Source: Malachius bipustulatus
Lineage: Eukaryota; Arthropoda; Insecta; Coleoptera; Melyridae
Length of the DNA stretch: 64,000 nt
NCBI GenBank assembly: GCA_910589415.1
Contig: OU342635.1
Location: 38,466,929-38,530,928, forward strand
Reading direction: 5' to 3'
The position numbers and the translations under genes are program-made. The notes below the pieces were generated by a model. That model saw only the letters and a list, made by a program, of their open reading frames with translations. It was not told where the DNA came from and ran no database searches. Below are positions 57,228-64,000 of this stretch, piece by piece. Position 1 is the stretch's first letter, and each line of letters starts with the position of its first letter.

Positions 57228-58790
57228 TTGAAAATAATAATAATAGCCTTTATTACCATAAGTTACATGTTGTAATAAAAATGTTATCAAGATTCAGCAT
57301 CTTTCATAAGCACCTCGCTTCCTTAACAAGTTGCATGAATACAAGAGAACTAAAATAAGAAAAAATTCAATTTTTAGTTTAAACAGTAGGTACTAGCTAC
57401 TGCTTTAAGTAACTGCAAAGCTCATACAGAAAAGAAAAATTCTTTGTAGTGCCCGCTGAACACCCCAATCCCCCCGGCGTATCGAATCGATGGCAGGTAC
57501 ACTGAAGTTATCTTATAAGTAAAAGAACACTTAAATTTTCCCTTCCTATATCAGTTTATCACAGACATAATATATCATCGAATTTCAAATATGATAAAAT
57601 GGTCTAAAAAATATCATGGTCTAAGGTGAGTCGATTGTAGCCTTATTGTAGTTCATCAGCACCAACACAGTTACTTCATTGATGTCCATATCCCTCAAGA
57701 TATCGTCTGTTACATTAACTAAAAGCGGTAGTACAAAACTATAGTCAGGTGTAAATTCCGACTGGCTTCTTGAAAATATGCCATAACTCTTAACGAACAT
57801 TTGAGACTCCATCACCTTTTCAAGTATCTTTATTGGCAGCATGGTTCATAAAGCTTATTGGGCGCAAATCTTTAGATTTTTCCGGTTTATTAATTTTTGG
57901 GAAATCTCTCACAATGGCTATTTTCCAGGCCTTAGGAAAAAAACCCTCAGGTAAGCAAGAATTTACCACATGTCTTAGGTAAGGCAAAATATGTGGGCAA
58001 CACAACTTGGCTATATACAGACTCAAGCATCATGTCTACTAGTCATGGACCGATTCTCGTTAATAACTTTTATTATCAAGTTCTCGTCTACTTTAGCAAA
58101 ATGAAACTTTGGAAGGTCTTCCCTTAGTTTATTGTTATTATAGAAGGCTATAGTTTCGCAAATATCGACATTCGCGCTTGGGATAGCGCTAACAAAAGCT
58201 CTGTTAACCTCGTTAGGATCACCAATTTGTGGGGCCTAGAATCTCCATCTGGGGCCTGGGCCTAGAATATATTTCATATTTTCTAAGTCTATTAGTGGCG
58301 AAATTTCGCAATTGTTTGTAATATTTCCAAGCCACAGACGTCCTGTTGACTTAAAAAAATTTTAGTGCTCTATTTTTAAAGGAGATGAAATGTCTAACAT
58401 TCTCCTTTAACCAAGGGGAAGGTTACTTTGTAAATTTCCTGGTAATTTATGGATCATGGACATCCAATACATATATAATTCGTGAAGTCGGATAATCCAC
58501 CTTGTCATTGACATCAATGATATCAATTAAAAATGGGATCTGAAGTAAACTCAGCCAAACAGAGTTTTCTGAAGTTTCGATATATTGAGTATCTCGTCGC
58601 TTCCTTCCTTCTGCCACCCCATACCGACATGGTGCGCAATAGATTAGCAAATAATCGGCGAAGTGAGCATCCACAACCACTTTATCTAATAATCTACATG
58701 ATTCAGATATTATGATGTGATCCAACAGAGTAGACTAACAGATTTGGTGTCGTTAACATTTTTGTTGTTCCCAAAATTCAAAATTTTTCA
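57228..58790 (-). mobile_element. LINE relic on minus, missing the RT palm
   Basis: From 5' to 3' on minus: the end of an endonuclease domain (DHIIISESCRLLDKVVVD, about 58670-58725), a linker, a clean 57-codon stretch before RT (58030-58200, beginning AFVSAIPSANVDI), and the RT fingers (ILPYLRHVVNSCLPEGFFPK; DLRPIS near 57855). Then come VTDDILRDMDINEVTVLVLM and a degraded motif A (about 57640). About 300 bp later follows a 3' end that reads ATGGTAATAAAGGCTATT with an ATT-type tail at 57235-57250. Palm, thumb and C-terminal domain are deleted. Stops and frameshifts are frequent. Confidence 0.7.
57621..58026 (-). pseudogene. LINE RT fingers fragment
   Basis: Two frames on minus cover WKIAIVRDFPKINKPEKSKD/LRPIS and then, after a break near 57830, KILEKVMESQMFV and SRSQSEFTPDYS. 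These are the conserved RT segments ahead of motif A (PLPKI...P....DLRPIS; LS..Q.GFR...S). Motif A itself, expected as DYSKAFDT, is altered (MNYNKATIDS). Confidence 0.75.
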
Positions 58791-58867
58791 TTACAAGCTG
58801 AAATTGTATGAGCTTTACACAAGGCAAAAAAATGTTCATCAAAAACAATACTTTGTTAATTAATCGT

Positions 58868-59075
58868 GCAGTAATAATAGTAATAGTAGGTTCGTCGCTA
58901 TCTCAAAGCCAAGTGAGTCCTCCGGCTTCCTGTTCCTTTCCACTGCGTTAAACCGGGCGACTCGTGAACTTGGCCAGAGACTGCTACAGTCGTCTTTTCA
59001 GTCTTCAGTCTTCAGTTTCGGCCAACGCCACCTTTTCCACGCCCTCGTGGACCCGCGCCAATCTGAACAATATGA
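58868..59075 (-). mobile_element. SINE-like or LINE-3'-end retroposon
   Basis: A GC-richer block of about 200 bp ends on minus in an imperfect TACTATTACTATTATTACTG tail, the form of many insect SINE and LINE tails. It contains GACTGAAGACTGAAGACTGA repeats. A tRNA-like promoter could not be convincingly drawn, so SINE status is unproven. The alternative is a 5' UTR or the 3' UTR of a LINE. Confidence 0.3.
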
Positions 59076-61740
59076 AACACTTTATTAGTAAGAAAAAACT
59101 TGTCTGACTTAACTATCTAGTGTGTTCAAGGATGGCACCAAACCTGCTCGCACCAGTTTTTTTTTTTGCTTGCTCTTTGCATTCATCGTGTGTTATACTA
59201 GTGCCTTTACATCTTCTCATAGGACCGTTGACTTGGGGATGCCACCTGTCAGATAAAACTTTTTTTACCTGATGAGCTGCCCTTGTGGAGAACCCTTTAC
59301 TTAGTGCTATTTTTGGTTCAGAAATGTAGAGTACTCACAGGCTAATTTAACCTGTCAATACATTACTGGCAATGCCATCGTCTTCTGAGTCGAGCTTAGT
59401 GGCCGGAAAACAAAATTATTTCATCCCTTATAAACTGGCTAAATAAAACATCGCATGGAAGAGACCTCTTATCGACTCAGCACACTAAACAAAGAGCTCT
59501 TCGGAGGGTGTCTGAGTCAAGTCATCAAACTGTTTAACAATTCTTGGATTATAAAGAAGAGGGGGTGATGCATGTACAAAGGAAAGAACTTTTGTCAGTT
59601 CATCACACCAGACAAGAAGTTTTTCAGGAGAACGGGGAATAAGCTCTTCATCCAGAAGGGGATAGATCGCTCGTGTTGATTTAGCTCATCAACAGGATGA
59701 CTTATAGCAGGCTAGACGAGTCAACTCCTCAGGCCACGATTATTCACATTTAATTCTATGTATCTAAATAGTGATTTAAACATTTTTCTCTGACCTTTTA
59801 TGCGGATCTTCTTCTTCTCTTATCGTTTTCATGGGTCTTGACGTCAATTTTCGTCATTTTTGTTCTTGACGGTGGGTCATTACACTATTGTAAAAAAGTA
59901 AAAAAAAAAAAAAAACTGTAAGCAGACGAAAAAGTTCGAAATACGCTATACAATCCGGCACCTTGGATAAAAAGTCATATTTTATTATGTTTAAAGAAAA
60001 TAAAGTTACGGCAACTGGGAGTTAAGGATTTGTCGTGATATTCATGCCAGTAATTAACTTGCTTTAATTTAGTTTTAAATTTTTTAATCGTTTTAGATCT
60101 CCCGTTTAGAGATCTCCCGCAAAAGATACTGCTTTTTACAGATTACATAGAAAAGGATCCGCATAGCTGTAAGATTCGCCATAAAACTTTTTTGAGGAGA
60201 TTCTAAAAACGCACGAGATCATTATAAATTTCAAGCGCCTTCTTTGAAACCAAGACGTAAGGCGGAACTTTGGAATACATATTTTATGTTCATCTATCTT
60301 TTGTGCTTATTGAGACCGGTTTGAGTGCTGAATTATGTTTTGTGTTATCAATTCAAAGTCACCCCGAGTAACGCACAAAAAGAAAACCCTGTAAGGCGAC
60401 TATTCGTCATTCTAATTGCCGAATACTTACCTCGAAAGTTACACAGCCATTCATCACTTCATGACTCCTGGTCGGGCTCACAATGAATAATATATATGCA
60501 GCGAGTTATTAAGGAAAAGTGCCTGAAAACGGAGCGCCGGGACGTGGCTGCGACCGAGGACCAGGATTTCTTTACTTCACACCGCCAAACCCGGCTCTTA
60601 TAAATCATTATTCCCGATGCAACAGTTACTTGTACCGATATAAGGGAAGTGTGAGAGCGTTGAATATTTTAATATTTTTTACTTCTTTTCTGCAGGAAAG
60701 CTCCAAGCGTATAATTAATTAATAAAACAGATGCAAGCGACCGAAAATGCATTCTTTAATAATTCAATGTGAACTCTCGTTTCATGGACTAAAAGCAACT
60801 AGATTTTAATAATTTACCACTTCAGATATTGTACTCGCACTGTTATGCAATTTTGCTAGGTTCCCAATGTACCTATAAGTGACCTGGATATGCCTGCAGT
60901 AGATATTGAGTTTAAAATCTAATCCTATTTAGGTCCTGTTTATGACTCAGATTATTCCCTAGTCAAATTGAGAGTTAATAAACTCTCTGATTGCATTTTG
61001 CTTTGGCCGTAAAAGTACTATAAACTAGTGTTAGCACGTAGCCCTAAGATAGGTTGTAAACCCTGTTCGCGCACTACATTATTTATATATTTTATTCCGT
61101 TCCAGAATGAACCAATCATCTCGTCGAGTACTGCTCCAGTTTTTATTACCCAATCTCGCCAGACAAATCCACTATGATAGGTTCCATAGCGTTAAACTTA
61201 TCACTGTAATTAATCTCAAAGTGCAAGGGACAGTATCGGGGGTTTTATTACTGCAAGGAGTCCAGAGAGGCTGCTTGTGTCCTGGACTCCTGAGATATTC
61301 CTTGCAACTTTCTATTAGAATGTCGTGAAAACCACAGGAGCGATTCTTTATGGTCTCGGATTCGTATTTGAATGCTTTCGTCTTTATTTGAAGTGCCATT
61401 CTCAAGAAGGTTTCAATCCTAGTAATTTCCTTTGTTTTATAGCTAGATATTGCCTCTCTACGTCTTTAAAGTTTCATGCTAAAGTGTAATACTTTTGGAA
61501 TTTGAGAGTACCGTTTTTCGTCTCGGCCAAATTACAGGGATTTTGTTTTTAAAAATAAAACATCATTTTCATGATACACATATGAAACATAAATTTAAAT
61601 CTTTCCTGTTAGATCAGTGGCGGGGGTAAGGCCCCCGCAACCCCGCGGTGAATGGGTGCCTAGCTGAAGTAAGGCCCTGAGCTGTTCACAATTTTACATC
61701 GCTTGTAAAAAAAATGTATAGAAAAGTTCAGAAACGCTTA
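59076..61740. other. No supported gene
   Basis: AT-rich with a run of A near 59897-59915. A hairpin at about 61252-61290 (GGAGTCCAG against CTGGACTCC) lies within a sequence, TTATTACTGCAAGGAGTCC, that recurs in slightly different form at about 62307. The short ORF at 60519-60722 has no domain. Confidence 0.4.
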
Positions 61741-61850
61741 AATTTTCTTCAAAAAATAAGGTATCCTGATATACTTTTCTTTTCTATGCTTGAAAAATTT
61801 TCTTCAAAAAATAAGGTATCCTGATGTACTTTTCTTTTCTATGCTTGAAA
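61741..61850. repeat. 55-bp tandem duplication
   Basis: AATTTTCTTCAAAAAATAAG begins each unit (61741-61795 and 61796-61850). The copies differ at about one base (GATATAC against GATGTAC). Confidence 0.9.
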
Positions 61851-62364
61851 AAATGTCTCGTTAGAGTTTCGCCCTCTAACTCTCCGCTTTTCAATTTGTT
61901 TATAATTTCGGTGAATATTAGAGAGCCTAATAATACTTATAAAAAAATGAATAAAAAAAATCGCAACAAACCTATGTTGATACATTAATGTTTCGGTAAA
62001 CATTTTTCCGTGATTACACAATCATGATGACAGCCAAATTAAAATATGAATAAACGAATACCTAAATAATAATTATACTAAACCACTCAAAAGCGAAAGT
62101 TCCGTAGCCCCAAGAATTTTGCCTGATTTTGATTGGGGATAACTTTTGATATCCCCAAGGGATTTCCATTTTGTTTTCGCATATCAGCGGCCCTATCCTT
62201 TATTTTTCCGCTTTATTGGATCAAAACTTTAAAAAATGCAAATCATATTTTCTACAAGGTGATTATATGAAGACGTCAAAAATCTCTTCGTTGTTTTGTT
62301 ATTATTTATTACTGCAAAGAGTCCAGAGACGCTGTTTTCCAAATAAATTTTTCTCGTGTGTATT
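61851..62364. other. No supported gene
   Basis: It holds TTATTACTGCAAAGAGTCCAGAGACGCTG (about 62307-62335 when read in two parts), a near copy of 61248-61277. No gene was seen. Confidence 0.4.
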
Positions 62365-63204
62365 TACAGGGTGATCTCAAAAAACTAACCGTTTGATCTT
62401 GAAGTGATAACTTTTTCCTCGCGAAACTTTTTGAAATTTTTGCCTCATATATTGAAGCTAAAACTTCAGGCAAGAAAATTCAGGGACCAAACTTGACTCA
62501 GGACAAACCGTAACAACAAAAGAGTGTATAAAAGATTACTCAAATTTCGATTTCTTCTGGAAACAGGTATTGGCAAGAAAATTGAATGAAAGTCGACTTG
62601 TTTCCGAATCAGTCTTTATTTGTGAACACTTTAAGAGAATTCTTGCTGACATTAGATAAAAAAATGTTGTTAACCGAAACAAGTACATCTACAAGCTTTA
62701 GGGGAAAATTAGCGCCTTGCTATATGAAAATGGTTTATACCCATTAGTTACGAAAATTCTACAATCACTAGCTCGTTTTTGTCAAGTAGTGATTGTTAGA
62801 ATTTTCGTAACGATAGTTACGAACCATTCTCAGGTAAGAAAGAGCGCTAATCCCTCCTGAAAACGTCCTGATGCAATTTGGCTGCTGTTATCAACATTTT
62901 TTATCTCCCGAGTTAACAAGGAAGTTCTTAGAGTGCTGTTCTAACAGTTGTCCAGATTGCAGTTCTGCTTGGAGACAAATCTAGTTTCACTTAATTTTCC
63001 TCCCAAAACCTGTTTCCAGAAGAAATTAAATTTGAGCCATTATTTTGCAGTCTTTTGTTTTTTATTTCTCCTGGTTTCTTGCCTGAAGTTTTAACTTATG
63101 AAGATAAAAATTTGGTTTCAATACTAGGCTCAAAATTCGGTCTGCAAGGTAAAAGCTATACCACCTCAAGGGCAAGTACAGTTGATTTTTAGAGATCACC
63201 CTGT
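62365..63204. mobile_element. Large foldback element of about 840 bp
   Basis: It starts TACAGGGTGATCTC and ends GAGATCACCCTGT. Inner inverted pairs include CTTCAGGCAAGAAA against TTTCTTGCCTGAAG, and TTTCTTCTGGAAACAGGT against ACCTGTTTCCAGAAGAAA. The centre is a near-perfect 23-bp stem (62747-62769 with 62788-62811, one extra base) around an 18-base loop. There is no coding capacity. The ACAGGGTG ends are those of the other MITEs in the window. Confidence 0.75.
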
Positions 63205-64000
63205 TAAACTGGAAGTTTCAAAATCATCTGGAGACGACCAGGCATCAAGGATCAAATTTTTCTCATAAAAACAACTACAAAATTTTTTTTGGAAAACGGG
63301 TATCAATACAGCTGAGTGATTTTGCACTCCTTCGCATATGTTTGCAGGTTTTTTAGTTTAAATCCATAATAAAGAGAATTATAAAGAATCAGAGCTGTGA
63401 TAGAGAGTACGAAAAAAAAACGAAAGCACTTGGGATTGGGAATATCGACAGTTATTCCCAATCAAAATTTCATTTTTGAGTAGATAGTGTATTCAATACT
63501 ATTAAAAAAAAACTAGAGCGAGGACGTGATAAAACCCACATTAAAAATATGATTACATGTGTACTACTGTACACATAGAAAATCAGGGGGAGGACACTAA
63601 CTGCTCGCCAAATTGATCATACTTTCATAATTTTTTTGTTGGAAATTCACATTTACTGTTATTACACATTGAACAATTCTCGGGGGGGCGGGGAATTCTT
63701 ATCGCCGCCATTGCTAGGTAAATATTTTCAAATTAAAGACGTAAAAATAAACTAATTTCAGTTATTTGTATTATTTATCTCATCACATACCTATAGCAAA
63801 ACAGTATTTTCCAATCTCTACATTATACCTACAGTGTGCATGCGTATATCTCTTATGGAAGAAAACTTAGAAAATAAATTTATTGAAAAAAACCCTCACG
63901 AGTCAACTTCAATTCTTTATTTGGCAACTTTTAAGCCTCAATTTGAATTATTACTCCTATCCCCTTCCCCCCAAATCATTCTGGTAATTTTTTAATGACG
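63205..64000. other. No supported gene
   Basis: AT-rich to the end of the window, with nothing recognised. Confidence 0.45.

Noticed and set aside
59265..59300. CTGATGAG near 59268 as a third hammerhead core
   Set aside because: No GAAA/GAA preceded by a matching stem II and no helix I pairing.

Overview
The window reads as AT-rich, non-coding insect (arthropod) DNA packed with mobile elements of many ages. Evidence: a young Copia element primed from the middle of initiator tRNA-Met as in Drosophila copia, Jockey/CR1-like LINE relics, pogo/Tigger, hAT and Crypton relics, many TA-flanked foldback MITEs, and hammerhead ribozymes of the kind known from arthropod Penelope-like elements. A beetle or similar insect would fit, but the order cannot be fixed from sequence alone. 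No host protein gene is convincingly recognised. Three stretches could be host exons (10208-10376 on +, 42198-42473 on either strand, and a CpG-rich 5' exon/promoter near 47377-47530); all are low confidence. The rest may be intergenic or deep intron.

Layout. 2247-6561: Copia retrotransposon on the minus strand with identical 193-bp LTRs, 5-bp target duplication, primer site and polypurine tract, but with gag damaged by a microhomology deletion and two frameshifts. 7554-8636: a candidate DNA transposon with 25-bp inverted ends, next to a perfect 240-bp palindrome. 13157-13795: two TACAGG-type MITEs. 15149-16064: fragment of a Crypton-like recombinase between 17-bp inverted repeats. 17421-17837: probable LTR. 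20170-21858: two foldback MITEs. 25401-25705: MITEs. 27767-28180: degenerate CACCAGATT repeats. 31955-33557: 5'-truncated LINE on +, with a second copy of the 20995 MITE family inserted in its AT tail (33558-34524). 37732-38072: two head-to-head 163-bp MITEs. 38218-38950: solo LTR with TATA box, poly(A) signal and 4-bp target duplication. 42840-44640: LINE relic on minus. 47377-48137: GC-rich promoter-like island, then minisatellites.

48912-51850 is a nest. A pogo/Tigger-like DDE transposase relic on minus is split by a solo LTR (50098-51076) and by a 433-bp inverted-repeat element (49333-49765) whose loop is a complete type I hammerhead ribozyme. 52396-52652 is a hAT MITE. 54640-55925 is a foldback MITE interrupted by a 496-bp insert (55267-55762) carrying a second, unrelated-looking hammerhead ribozyme on minus. 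Both hammerhead inserts sit between long direct repeats (about 45 bp, diverged; and 82 bp, 79/82 identical) that look like target-site duplications. 57228-58790: LINE relic on minus lacking its RT palm. 58868-59075: SINE-like sequence. 62365-63204: large foldback element.

The most interesting system is the pair of short hammerhead-bearing inserts with long target duplications. Small self-cleaving, non-coding retroelements (Penelope-derived or retrozyme-like) are the best explanation. No Penelope reverse transcriptase or GIY-YIG endonuclease was seen in the window, so any machinery would have to act in trans.
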